44,564 nucleotides of DNA from JAMIFV01 sp035906055 (GTDB lineage: Bacteria > Pseudomonadota > Alphaproteobacteria > Rickettsiales > JABCZZ01), in assembly GCA_035906055.1 (NCBI GenBank), contig JAMIFV010000008.1, positions 1 through 44,564 of the forward strand, written 5' to 3'. The position numbers were made by a program, and so were the translations under genes. A model generated the notes under the pieces. It worked only from the letters and a program-made list of their open reading frames with translations, was not told the DNA's origin and searched no databases. Of the stretch, positions 23,036 through 31,466 are shown one piece after another (the first letter of the stretch is position 1; each line of letters begins with the position of its first letter).

Positions 23036-26000
23036 TTATTGGGTCTTACCCTTCAGAGTTAAGTTTATAAGGGCCTGTTCCTGCGACATACCGGGGTTCT
23101 TCTCCATCATTTTCCTAATGCTCTCCCTCTGCCCAGGCGTCAGATTATCGAGGGTTCTCTTCTTTTTATCCTCACCTCTCCGACGCTCGCTGTCACGTTG
23201 CGGATTAGCAACAGTGGTGGGATTTTTACCTGAACCCGACGTATCTTTCGATTCAGATGATTTGCCATCACCATCACCGTCATCTTCCCACCAGCTCCGT
23301 TCTTCCTTCGCCCTGCGGCGGCGCACGGCCTGTTCGTCGTTCATCCGTGTAATGGCCTGCTCCAGCGTCATCTCAGGATTACGAGACAGTATTCTCTGTA
23401 CGCGCTCCTTATCCGAGTCGTCCAGCCTGTCATATACCCTGCTGGTCACGTAAGTCTTACCGGCAACCTCGATCTTGCCTACGGATTCAGACATGGGAGG
23501 CGGCGGCGGCGGAGGCGCGGCACCAGGTGCGGCAGGTGGTGAAGTTGCAGCCTGTACACCCGGCCGGCCTGCAGCAGCGCCCGTCGCGGAAGTGGCAGAA
23601 CTTGTGACCTGCGCGCCCGGCCAGCTCACAGGGGTGGCAGCAACGGAAGCGGCAACCGGCATACCTCCTGCCACGCCCGCCGCCGATACGAGCTGCGGCG
23701 CGGCAGGAGCCTGCGCTTCGCGGGCATCAATCTTTCCGACGGTCTTGAGCGCCTGCGCGAGCGCATCGCGCATTTCCTTATCACTGGCTTCCGTAGCCAG
23801 CCCGGCCGATACGCGCTCCAGTTCTGCTTTATATTTCTTTTTCTCATCGTCCGACAATTTCGTGAAGGTGTCGATTTCCAGCTTCGACTTCTCAATGAAG
23901 CCGCCCACATATTCACGTTTCCTGTCGCCCATGCGGTTAAAGCCTGTCAGCGTCTGCATGGCATACAGCTCATATCCCATGCCCGGATTGCCCGTCAATA
24001 CCGATGCGTTCACGGCGGGCATATAATCTTTGATATTCGTGTGGCGGTACCTTTCCTCGTCTTCATCCAGCTTGACGTCAGCGCTGTCTTCCTGCGCGCG
24101 GGCCTGTCTCTTGATCGCCTCATCCTGTTCGGCGATCTCATGCAGATGCGCTTCAAGTGCGGCTGCCTTCTTCGTGATCTCAGCCATTTCATTCTCTGCG
24201 GCCTTTTGTTCCGCTTCCGTACCAGCGGCAGCAAGCTTCTTCCTGGCCTCGCCATAGGTATCCCTGATTTCGGCAGCCGCCTTACCATACCTTGCCTTGT
24301 CGCTTTCCGACAGGGCCGATTCTGCGTCCTTATAATGCGCATCGAGGCTGTCCAATACAGCCTCTTCATATTCACGGCGCTTGTCGCCCGTAACGCTGTT
24401 CCAGTTGCCCATTGTATTGCTTACATGCTTCATAATCGGCACGTTTCTCGCCATCTGGCCGGTCGTTGTGTCACCGATGGGCACGTCCATCGCTTCTTCC
24501 ATGCGCGCCCTTGCCGCACGGCTTTCTTCATCTCTGCCTTGCTGACGCAGGACTGTTGCGCTCTGGTCAAGCACGCCGTTGATCGAAAGCGAGTGAGCGA
24601 CTGCGCCACGCATCTGATCCGCGCTTGTCGCCGAAGACAAGGCCGCGGAGGCTTTGGTCAGTTCGGCTTCGTATTCCTTGCGTTGCTCTTGCGTCAGCCT
24701 GGGAGCCAGCTTTTCGTATTCTTGCCTGGTCTTTTCCAGTATCGCCTGCGCTTCCTGGCGCTTCCTGTCTTCCGGCAGGTTATCCCAGCGCGCCATGGCA
24801 ATAGTGGCGTCCGCCTCGCCGCCGCCTACGAACTGCCTGCCAAGCGTCGTCAGTATGTCTTCCTGTTGCTGGCCGGTAGTAGCGCTCTGTGTCTGCTTGC
24901 GGGCCTCTTCGAGCTGAAGCGCCATCTTGCGACGCAATTCTTCGGGCAACAGTTTATTGTCTTTGTAATTATCCATATGCTGCTGCAGGCCGCCGATAAC
25001 GGTCTGGTTGAGCGCCTGCGGCGCCCCCAGCACCGAGCGCATGGCTGCGCTGTGATCATTGCCCGTACGCGCGGAATTGGCCGATTCCTGAGCTATCTGC
25101 ATCATTTCGTCGAACGAAGCGAACATGTTCATCGGGGACGTGGGCAGTATGCTGGCACGCGCCTTCTGTCCGAGGGCCGTGGTGCGACGCAGCAGCTCCT
25201 TGAATTCTTCCTCGCTGGAAGCGGTGTCCAGCCCGGCGCGAATCTTCTCCATTTCCTTTTTGTGCGCTTCATTCTCCTGCTCGGAACGCACACCGGCAGT
25301 GGAATCCAGTTCCTGCTGGGTCCGGTTTAGCAGGTTCTCCATATATTTGCGCTTATCCTGATAAAGCGCCCCGTCCCAGCCGGCAGGCAGCGCCGTAGCC
25401 GTATCGAGGGTCGCCACCGCCGTATCCCAGCCAAGCGGATTGGCAGCGGCGCTGTTGAGCGTCGCCTGCGCCACTTCTTTCTGGCCCATAAGCTTGGCAA
25501 GCACCTCACGCAGCTGGGTTTCCTGTGAACCTTCCAGCTGGTTGACCACTCTGAGGTAGTCTTCCGGAGACTTGGCAGCCTGTAATGCAGCGTCTGCCTT
25601 TGCCACCTGCGCGGTTGACTGCGGCAATGCGCTTTGGGGTACGATACTGGCAGCCATGGCATTCGAGTCTTTGGCACCGGCCACCGTGGAGGCTGCCAGT
25701 TTCTTTGTCTGCCGTTCCAGTTCCCCATTGACCTTTGCCGCGCCCGCAGCCCCGCTCTTGGATTCCTTTTCCGCGCCATCGACGAATTTCTTCACTTCTT
25801 TCAGGTACCCTGAAGACACGACACCTGATGCCGCTACCAACGAAGTGCCAAGCGCCGCGGTGCCCACAAGCGCGGAGTTCTCCGCGACATGACGATCGGA
25901 GAATCTGTCCAGCGACGCCTCCATACTGTTAAGGCCTTTCATGGCCTCATATGTGTCGCGCTCGCTTTTGGCCCTGCCAAGCCCCGCCTTCGCGGTCACC

Positions 26001-28435
26001 AGCGCTTTTTCATATTCCGTGCGCTCCGCATCGGTGAGGAAACGCTTGTACTGTGTCATCTGGCGTTCCAGATCGGCGATCTTCTGGTTAGCTTCTTCCT
26101 GTGCCGTCAGCAGCTCATCCGTGGAATTGGCCCTGCCCGAGCTTTGCGACCTGTTGGTCCTGCTGGCCTGCGATGCGGCAGCAGCCGCGTTGGGGTCGGC
26201 AGTTTTCTTGGTAAAGGTCTTGGCTTTGCCGGTCCTCTTGAATTCATCTTCTTCCTCCAGCCTTTTCTGGGTGCGCCTCATCGTGCTGCTGGCACTAAGC
26301 AATGCAGCACCGGTAGAACCGGACTCGATCACACGGCCGCCTGCGGGCAACATGCCGCCGCTCAGGGATGCGCGCATGTCATACTCGGCATCACGCAGGT
26401 CCTGCTTGCGCTTGCGCAATGTATTTTGTCCTTCCAGCGCCGCCTTATAGGTTTTGTCATACTGGCTTTTGGCAGTTTCAACCTTGGCAGCCGCTTTTAA
26501 CTGCTCACTTGCCGTGCCCGACTTGCGCGCGCGCTCTTGTTCGTCCAATGCATCGCTCAGTCCGCGCGCATCGATTTCGGCGGTTTCACGGGCCTGTTTA
26601 ACCTTGAGGGCCGCATCATCCACGCGCCGCTGGGCAAGCTTGAGGTCGTATTCCCGCTCTTTTTCTTTCTGGTCGTCGGCAACGCCGTGCATCATTCCAC
26701 CCACGAATCCGCCCGACAGCATCTCGCCTTTCTTGGCTTCCAGATAGCCTTCTTCCGTCTGGAAATCCCTGCGATTTACCGTATTCCTGCCGAACATACC
26801 GTCCTTGAAACGATTGAAGATGTCATCGCCGCGCGCGTTACTGAAGGGATTGCGCAACATTTCCCGCGACATGCCCTTGATGCCGGCCTCGACGGATTTC
26901 ATACCGCCCAGCGCGATGCCTCCACCTTCAAAGTCGGCATGCCCGCCAAACCCGCCGGCACCGCTCACGCCACCGAGCTTTCTTGCCATCTCGCCCGACT
27001 TGCCAATAAATTCCTGGAACAGGCTGGCGATAATGCCGAACGCGATGATGTTCATCGCCACGTACAGCACAAAATCCGCCTTCGACAATAAGGTCATGAT
27101 CGGAATGACATAATTATACCCTTGATGCTGCTCAGGTTCGCCCGGCATGTCATTTTCTATGTTGCTCAGCACCGCCCCCATGGTCAGGTCATAGGTTACG
27201 GGAGTAGTGGGACTTATGCCATTGGGCATAGTCGCCGTAGCATTCGTGCCCCCCGTCACACCGATACCACCGCTCCGGGGCGGAAAATCGCTCGGCGTCA
27301 CCGCAGCAGGCGTGTCTACGACTTTATTAATCGCCGGCTGGCATTTGATGGTCTGCGAGCCGGTCGCCAGCTGTTCGATCTTGTATTCACATATACTGCA
27401 GGCATTACTGATGGGAATGGTCCACAGCATCACGACCATGGCCATGTCATAGGGACGCAACAGTCTGAGCATGCCATAAAGGAACCCGGTTAATCCCTGC
27501 GTCGCAACACCCAGCATCGCCAGGAACGAAAACATGATAAGACCCTGAATACTGAACATGCGCAGGTACTGGAGCCAGCGCTCGAATAAGCGATAGGTAG
27601 GTGTGAACAGCGCAAAACTGATAAATAGCGGACCCAGCACCAGCAGGAAGCAGATGATGACGATGGAGGTGAGATACGACAGTATCGCTTTTACATAGAG
27701 CCCTATATACTGTATGAACATCATGATCAGGAAGCCGAACACTACGGGCAGGAACACCATCAACCCGATGCCTATGACGGCAAGGAAGGTCGCGCAATTG
27801 GTGATGATGCGCAACACCGCGTCGTTAAGGCACGGCTGCCCATTGCAGTTGTTGGTGGCGTCCATCTGCGAAAGATTCGGATTGCTCATGAAGTTGAACA
27901 GACCGGTTATCGCGGAGTCCGGCTGCGTCAGTACATTGCTGCCGCCCAGCGGGGCCATGATGAACGCGGTACCGGTCTGCAACATGCCCATGAACAGCGT
28001 TCCGACCATGCGGATGGCATAGTCGGAATTGAATACGAATGCCGTTACCAGCGCCATCTTCAGCACCATCTTTGCCGCTTCACGGAACTGCATCCTGATA
28101 TAGCCCGTGAGTACACACAGGCCGAATATCGAAACGGCGAGACTCATGGCGGCAGTGACAGGCACCCGCATGCTTGTCATAAAGCCGCAGTACATGGTGC
28201 CAAGCATGGCTTCCAGCGCCGTTTCAAAAAAGCATAATATGCCTGAAAACACACCGGTTTGCGCGGGATTACATTTTTTATCACCGCCCCCCAGGGTAAA
28301 CAACCCCGTAGCATCGCAGGCAGCCGCTATTTCAGGCAGGAACGCCAAAAGCATCGCAACCGCAAACACAACCGCCCCACCCGCCTTTTTGCGGCCCAGC
28401 GCGCGTGCCGTGTGCTGTGCGAAGCGTTTCATCAT
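23036..28435 (-). CDS. virB6: Giant VirB6 (TrbL/VirB6) with long repetitive C-terminal extension
   Basis: The protein has 1,799 residues, against about 300 for classical VirB6. The N-terminal part (about 1-490) has a signal-like hydrophobic segment and several transmembrane helices with the TrbL/VirB6 core (V-F-L-P-V-V-F-G-F-L-I-M-M-F-I-Q-Y and F-S-F-L-A-M-L-G-V-A-T-Q-G). From about 520 onward it is hydrophilic and largely helical or coiled-coil. A degenerate unit recurs at about 803, 1053, 1166, 1248, 1377 and 1526 (pattern L-[ST]-x-[DE]-x-[RK]-x-x-Y-x-x-x-L/A-x-x-A/V). A Pro-rich segment lies near 1620, and two copies of an approximately 30-residue N-P-x-M-[ST]-x-E-Q-A motif near 1682 and 1778. 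Extended VirB6 proteins are known from Rickettsiales. It overlaps virB4 by 4 nt. Confidence 0.92.
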   Translation of the reverse strand: MMKRFAQHTARALGRKKAGGAVVFAVAMLLAFLPEIAAACDATGLFTLGGGDKKCNPAQTGVFSGILCFFETALEAMLGTMYCGFMTSMRVPVTAAMSLAVSIFGLCVLTGYIRMQFREAAKMVLKMALVTAFVFNSDYAIRMVGTLFMGMLQTGTAFIMAPLGGSNVLTQPDSAITGLFNFMSNPNLSQMDATNNCNGQPCLNDAVLRIITNCATFLAVIGIGLMVFLPVVFGFLIMMFIQYIGLYVKAILSYLTSIVIICFLLVLGPLFISFALFTPTYRLFERWLQYLRMFSIQGLIMFSFLAMLGVATQGLTGFLYGMLRLLRPYDMAMVVMLWTIPISNACSICEYKIEQLATGSQTIKCQPAINKVVDTPAAVTPSDFPPRSGGIGVTGGTNATATMPNGISPTTPVTYDLTMGAVLSNIENDMPGEPEQHQGYNYVIPIMTLLSKADFVLYVAMNIIAFGIIASLFQEFIGKSGEMARKLGGVSGAGGFGGHADFEGGGIALGGMKSVEAGIKGMSREMLRNPFSNARGDDIFNRFKDGMFGRNTVNRRDFQTEEGYLEAKKGEMLSGGFVGGMMHGVADDQKEKEREYDLKLAQRRVDDAALKVKQARETAEIDARGLSDALDEQERARKSGTASEQLKAAAKVETAKSQYDKTYKAALEGQNTLRKRKQDLRDAEYDMRASLSGGMLPAGGRVIESGSTGAALLSASSTMRRTQKRLEEEDEFKRTGKAKTFTKKTADPNAAAAASQASRTNRSQSSGRANSTDELLTAQEEANQKIADLERQMTQYKRFLTDAERTEYEKALVTAKAGLGRAKSERDTYEAMKGLNSMEASLDRFSDRHVAENSALVGTAALGTSLVAASGVVSSGYLKEVKKFVDGAEKESKSGAAGAAKVNGELERQTKKLAASTVAGAKDSNAMAASIVPQSALPQSTAQVAKADAALQAAKSPEDYLRVVNQLEGSQETQLREVLAKLMGQKEVAQATLNSAAANPLGWDTAVATLDTATALPAGWDGALYQDKRKYMENLLNRTQQELDSTAGVRSEQENEAHKKEMEKIRAGLDTASSEEEFKELLRRTTALGQKARASILPTSPMNMFASFDEMMQIAQESANSARTGNDHSAAMRSVLGAPQALNQTVIGGLQQHMDNYKDNKLLPEELRRKMALQLEEARKQTQSATTGQQQEDILTTLGRQFVGGGEADATIAMARWDNLPEDRKRQEAQAILEKTRQEYEKLAPRLTQEQRKEYEAELTKASAALSSATSADQMRGAVAHSLSINGVLDQSATVLRQQGRDEESRAARARMEEAMDVPIGDTTTGQMARNVPIMKHVSNTMGNWNSVTGDKRREYEEAVLDSLDAHYKDAESALSESDKARYGKAAAEIRDTYGEARKKLAAAGTEAEQKAAENEMAEITKKAAALEAHLHEIAEQDEAIKRQARAQEDSADVKLDEDEERYRHTNIKDYMPAVNASVLTGNPGMGYELYAMQTLTGFNRMGDRKREYVGGFIEKSKLEIDTFTKLSDDEKKKYKAELERVSAGLATEASDKEMRDALAQALKTVGKIDAREAQAPAAPQLVSAAGVAGGMPVAASVAATPVSWPGAQVTSSATSATGAAAGRPGVQAATSPPAAPGAAPPPPPPPMSESVGKIEVAGKTYVTSRVYDRLDDSDKERVQRILSRNPEMTLEQAITRMNDEQAVRRRRAKEERSWWEDDGDGDGKSSESKDTSGSGKNPTTVANPQRDSERRRGEDKKKRTLDNLTPGQRESIRKMMEKNPGMSQEQALINLTLKGKTQ

Positions 28436-30822
28436 ACTGTTTCTAGGAACTTAGGCATCCATTGTGTGGGTGAGATTCCGCGTGCGGTTATAGCCTGCTC
28501 CATCATCTGCAGATGGAACGACGTTGCCGTCAGCACCGATATGATATCCACCATACCGGAGAGGTCCATTTCGAGCATGACGGAGTCCTGGGGCTTTACC
28601 ACCAGGAAATGGCGATCTTCCACGTCCATCTCCGGCATCAGCGCAATATCTCTTACCGACAGCCCGAACGCATCCATATAAGAATCGTCCGCCGCATCGT
28701 CCGGCAGGAATATTTTGGTGGCGCACATCGGCAGTATCTCTGCATTGATGGGATTATTCTTGATGGCGTCGATATTCTCGGTTGCAAGGAACGCCATCGC
28801 ATTTTTCTCGGCCAGCGCATTGAGCCATGATTTGACGCGCGGCGCGATCACGGGAGTAGTGATAAGATCCCAGGCTTCATCCATCACGATCATAGCGGGC
28901 TTGCCATCAAGCGCCTGCATGATACGGTGCATCAGGTAGGCAAGCACAGGCAGCAGGGCTTCGCGATTATGCACGAACTGCTCCATTTCAAAGCCGTAAA
29001 CCTTGCCCTCCAGATTCAGCGTGTCGCTCGGATGATTGAACAATTGGGCATTGCGTCCGCCTACCAGCCAGGGGGCAAGCACGGCACGCCATTTTGGCTC
29101 CTGCAGCGCAAGCATCTCCGCACACACAGAAAGCAGCCTCTCAGCTCTGGGCTTTGCCATGAGTTCGGCGATGACCGACTTGCAGGACATGGTGAGACTC
29201 GCTTCCGCCGCACTGCCCGCAAGCAGCATCAGCCAGCGCTCAAGAAATTCCCTGTTATGCGGCGTATCCTCCAGTTGCAGAGGATTAAGCGTGGCGTTCA
29301 CATAGGGCCTTGCGTCCGCACCGGGGTAAAGGTTCAGGTACATGCCATCCATGCTGCGCACGAATATTTCGCCCAAACGGTCGCGATCAAAATAGAACAG
29401 CTTGCCATCAAATTTCCTTGCCTGCGCGACGAGGAAATTCATCAGAATCTTCTTGCCGGAATCCGGCGGCCCAAGCAGCACGGTATGTCCGTTCTTTCCT
29501 TCATGGAAATTAAAAAAATACGGCGTGCGTGCCACCGTGCTGAGCGTGGTCACCGCAGGCCCCCAGTGATTGTACTTCCCCTTGCCCGACGGCATGAACG
29601 CCAGATCGGCAAATGCGCCCATGGCGCTGGTATTGAGAGGCTTGAGGCGTTTGATATACTGGAAATTGGCAGGCTGCATCGCCCAGAAACATTCTTCAAG
29701 CATGAGGTCTTCCCTCATCGGAATAAGACCCAGCGTGCCCAGCGTCGTCACCGCTTTACTCACGCTGCCCTCCAGCGTCTTCACCGACTCGGCGCTCAGG
29801 AAAAGCCCAAGCTGGTGCTCGCAGAAATCCACCTGCCTGCCGGTATTACTGTCCATGATGGCCTTCAGGCCGGAACGAACCGATAGCGTACCGGAATTGC
29901 TGATATCAAAAAGTTTCTTCTGGTATTCATAACCCTTCAGCGCACGCTTGGAGTTCAGGAACAGAAAGCACTGGCTGAAAATGAATTCGACCGGCATTTT
30001 GAGCAATGATTCCAGCGCAGAGACGGGGATATCCCTCGATTCCTTAATGGTGAGATATGCGCCGAAGCGGCGCCTGCCGTCCTTGCGCATACGCACTTCC
30101 ATGGCATTGAAGCCAAAGGTCACGTCACAGTCCGTGATATAATCGGCAACGCTGACCTGCGCCACCGGCAGCGGATCGTCCTGCAGGTTGACCAGCTTAC
30201 TGAAGAAGCTGACCGGATCGGAATACCACATGCCGTCCTCGCCCAGCGAAAAACCGAGCCTGCGCGCGCCCACCGCAGAAAGCCTGCGCAGCATTTTGTC
30301 CACGACGCGCGTGAGCTTCGCAGCGGAATCGTCGATAAAATTTTCACGGTGCCTTATATCGAACCGGGGAATGATCTGGCGCATGAATCCCAACGGATTG
30401 ACGAGGCTGGCGCCTTCGCCTTCGCGCACGACAGTAATATAAACTTCGTTGATGAATTTATGATCCCAGTTATTGCGGTCTTTCCAGAAACGATCGAGAT
30501 ACCCCGCGAAATCGCGTTTGAACTCGCCCTCAGACTGGAAGTTTTCCCTGCGTCTGACCGTGTGGATCCATACCGCATATTCGGTAGTTCCGATGCTTTC
30601 AACCAGCGCATTACGAATCTCTGTGCGCAGGTCAAGACCCTCGCTGTTGGTGCCGTTGTCAGAAATTTTGATAACCTGCAGCACTTCGCCATTCTTGGTA
30701 ACAATGGTTTCAGGCGCCCAATGACATGCATACGGTACAAAATCCCTCTCCGTGACATCAGCGGTGATGTCGCGGTAATCCGCCATATCTTCGGCCTGAG
30801 CTTTTTTCTTGAATATGGGCAT
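28432..30822 (-). CDS. virB4: T4SS ATPase VirB4, with unusual Walker A
   Basis: The 796-residue protein has the normal VirB4 length and no fused VirB3. The N-terminal CagE/TrbE domain is present, and the C-terminal ATPase has Walker B around residue 648 (M-I-V-M-D-E-A-W-D-L-I). The expected P-loop reads G451-P-P-D-S-G-K457-K458-I, so the Thr/Ser that normally follows the invariant Lys is replaced by Lys. This may weaken Mg-ATP binding, or be a lineage feature. VirB4 energises pilus assembly and substrate transfer. A candidate promoter directly upstream suggests it begins its own transcript. Its stop overlaps the virB6 start by 4 nt. Confidence 0.93.
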   Translation of the reverse strand: MPIFKKKAQAEDMADYRDITADVTERDFVPYACHWAPETIVTKNGEVLQVIKISDNGTNSEGLDLRTEIRNALVESIGTTEYAVWIHTVRRRENFQSEGEFKRDFAGYLDRFWKDRNNWDHKFINEVYITVVREGEGASLVNPLGFMRQIIPRFDIRHRENFIDDSAAKLTRVVDKMLRRLSAVGARRLGFSLGEDGMWYSDPVSFFSKLVNLQDDPLPVAQVSVADYITDCDVTFGFNAMEVRMRKDGRRRFGAYLTIKESRDIPVSALESLLKMPVEFIFSQCFLFLNSKRALKGYEYQKKLFDISNSGTLSVRSGLKAIMDSNTGRQVDFCEHQLGLFLSAESVKTLEGSVSKAVTTLGTLGLIPMREDLMLEECFWAMQPANFQYIKRLKPLNTSAMGAFADLAFMPSGKGKYNHWGPAVTTLSTVARTPYFFNFHEGKNGHTVLLGPPDSGKKILMNFLVAQARKFDGKLFYFDRDRLGEIFVRSMDGMYLNLYPGADARPYVNATLNPLQLEDTPHNREFLERWLMLLAGSAAEASLTMSCKSVIAELMAKPRAERLLSVCAEMLALQEPKWRAVLAPWLVGGRNAQLFNHPSDTLNLEGKVYGFEMEQFVHNREALLPVLAYLMHRIMQALDGKPAMIVMDEAWDLITTPVIAPRVKSWLNALAEKNAMAFLATENIDAIKNNPINAEILPMCATKIFLPDDAADDSYMDAFGLSVRDIALMPEMDVEDRHFLVVKPQDSVMLEMDLSGMVDIISVLTATSFHLQMMEQAITARGISPTQWMPKFLETV

Positions 30823-30838
30823 AAGGGTCTACACCGAA

Positions 30839-30867
30839 ATTATAATAAAAAGAATTGTCCTTGTATA
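30839..30867 (-). promoter_or_regulatory. Candidate promoter of the virB4-virD4 operon
   Basis: On the minus strand a perfect -10 TATAAT (30839-30844) lies 17 nt from a -35-like TATACA (30862-30867, 4 of 6 matches). It sits between the virB2 terminator and virB4. The predicted start is only about 10 nt before the virB4 ATG, and no Shine-Dalgarno sequence is seen, so the leader is very short. Confidence 0.5.
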
Positions 30868-30906
30868 TCTTCAATTAATCTAAAAGTCTGCTTTCAAAAA
30901 GTGAGC

Positions 30907-30941
30907 AAAAAAAATGGGCCTCCCTTTCGGGAAGCCCATTT
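30907..30941 (-). terminator. Rho-independent terminator of virB2
   Basis: On the minus strand a 13-bp stem AAATGGGCTTCCC/GGGAGGCCCATTT with a GAAA tetraloop is followed by a continuous T run (plus strand A run from 30907). One pair is a U-G wobble on the minus-strand RNA but would be a C-A mismatch on the plus strand, so it is built for the virB2 direction. It separates virB2 from virB4. Confidence 0.9.
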
Positions 30942-30954
30942 CCGTAAGCGAGAC

Positions 30955-31293
30955 TTAGCTCTGGGACAGAGTGCCAGAGGTGCAGGGACCGGCTGCGCCG
31001 CCGAGGGCGGTCACGATAGAAGCCGCACCGAACACGAGGGCTACGCCCAGCGCTACGATGAGGGCCATACCCCAGGAGATCTTACCGAGCAGAGCGCCTA
31101 CGCCTACTGCAATGATAGCTACAGTAGCGAGAGCCTTACCGGTGGTACCCGTCATGATGAGCACAACGTTACAGAAAACCTGCTGGATTACGTTCTGTGC
31201 CATTGCCATTTCGGGCAGAAGGGAAACGCCTACTACTACTGCGAACAGTACGAGCAGGTGCCAGCCCATGTCGATGTTGGAAGTTTTTACCAT
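30955..31293 (-). CDS. virB2: T4SS major pilin VirB2 (TrbC/VirB2 family)
   Basis: The 112-residue pre-pilin has a long signal peptide ending P-E-M-A-M-A/Q (about residue 32). It is followed by the two hydrophobic helices of VirB2 (about 38-60 and 70-97) with the short G-K-I-S-W-G cytoplasmic loop between them. The mature part has two Cys (V-F-C-N near the start, G-P-C-T near the end) that could form a disulfide. A good ribosome binding site (AAGGA) precedes the ATG. It is separated from virB4 by a strong terminator, so the pilin is probably expressed on its own, often at higher level than the machine. Confidence 0.92.
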   Translation of the reverse strand: MVKTSNIDMGWHLLVLFAVVVGVSLLPEMAMAQNVIQQVFCNVVLIMTGTTGKALATVAIIAVGVGALLGKISWGMALIVALGVALVFGAASIVTALGGAAGPCTSGTLSQS

Positions 31294-31327
31294 ATAAAAT
31301 TCCTTTATTATGATAAGGTTGAAAAAT

Positions 31328-31353
31328 CCTGAGAAAATCTCAGATGACTCAGG
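31328..31353 (-). promoter_or_regulatory. Possible switchable hairpins in the virB2 leader
   Basis: On the minus strand, upstream of virB2, the segment CTCAGG (31328-31333) can pair with CTGAG at 31339-31343, giving a short hairpin followed by GATTTTT, or with CCTGAG at 31348-31353. The two pairings exclude each other. The stems are only 5-6 bp, so an attenuator is a suggestion only. Confidence 0.25.
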
Positions 31354-31466
31354 TATAACACAGCTTTGTTACAATAGTATTACAATTATCGAGAATTTTA
31401 TTTTTTTACTGAAATTTATGTTTATCAGCGTTTTATACATGCGTTTGCAATAGCGGAATACGCAGA

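Noticed and set aside
24041..25330. 429-codon plus-strand frame opposite virB6
   Set aside because: It is antisense to the helical repeat region of VirB6; no recognisable domains and no ribosome binding site.
28927..29886. 319-codon plus-strand frame opposite virB4
   Set aside because: Shadow of VirB4, which has conserved motifs in the sense frame.
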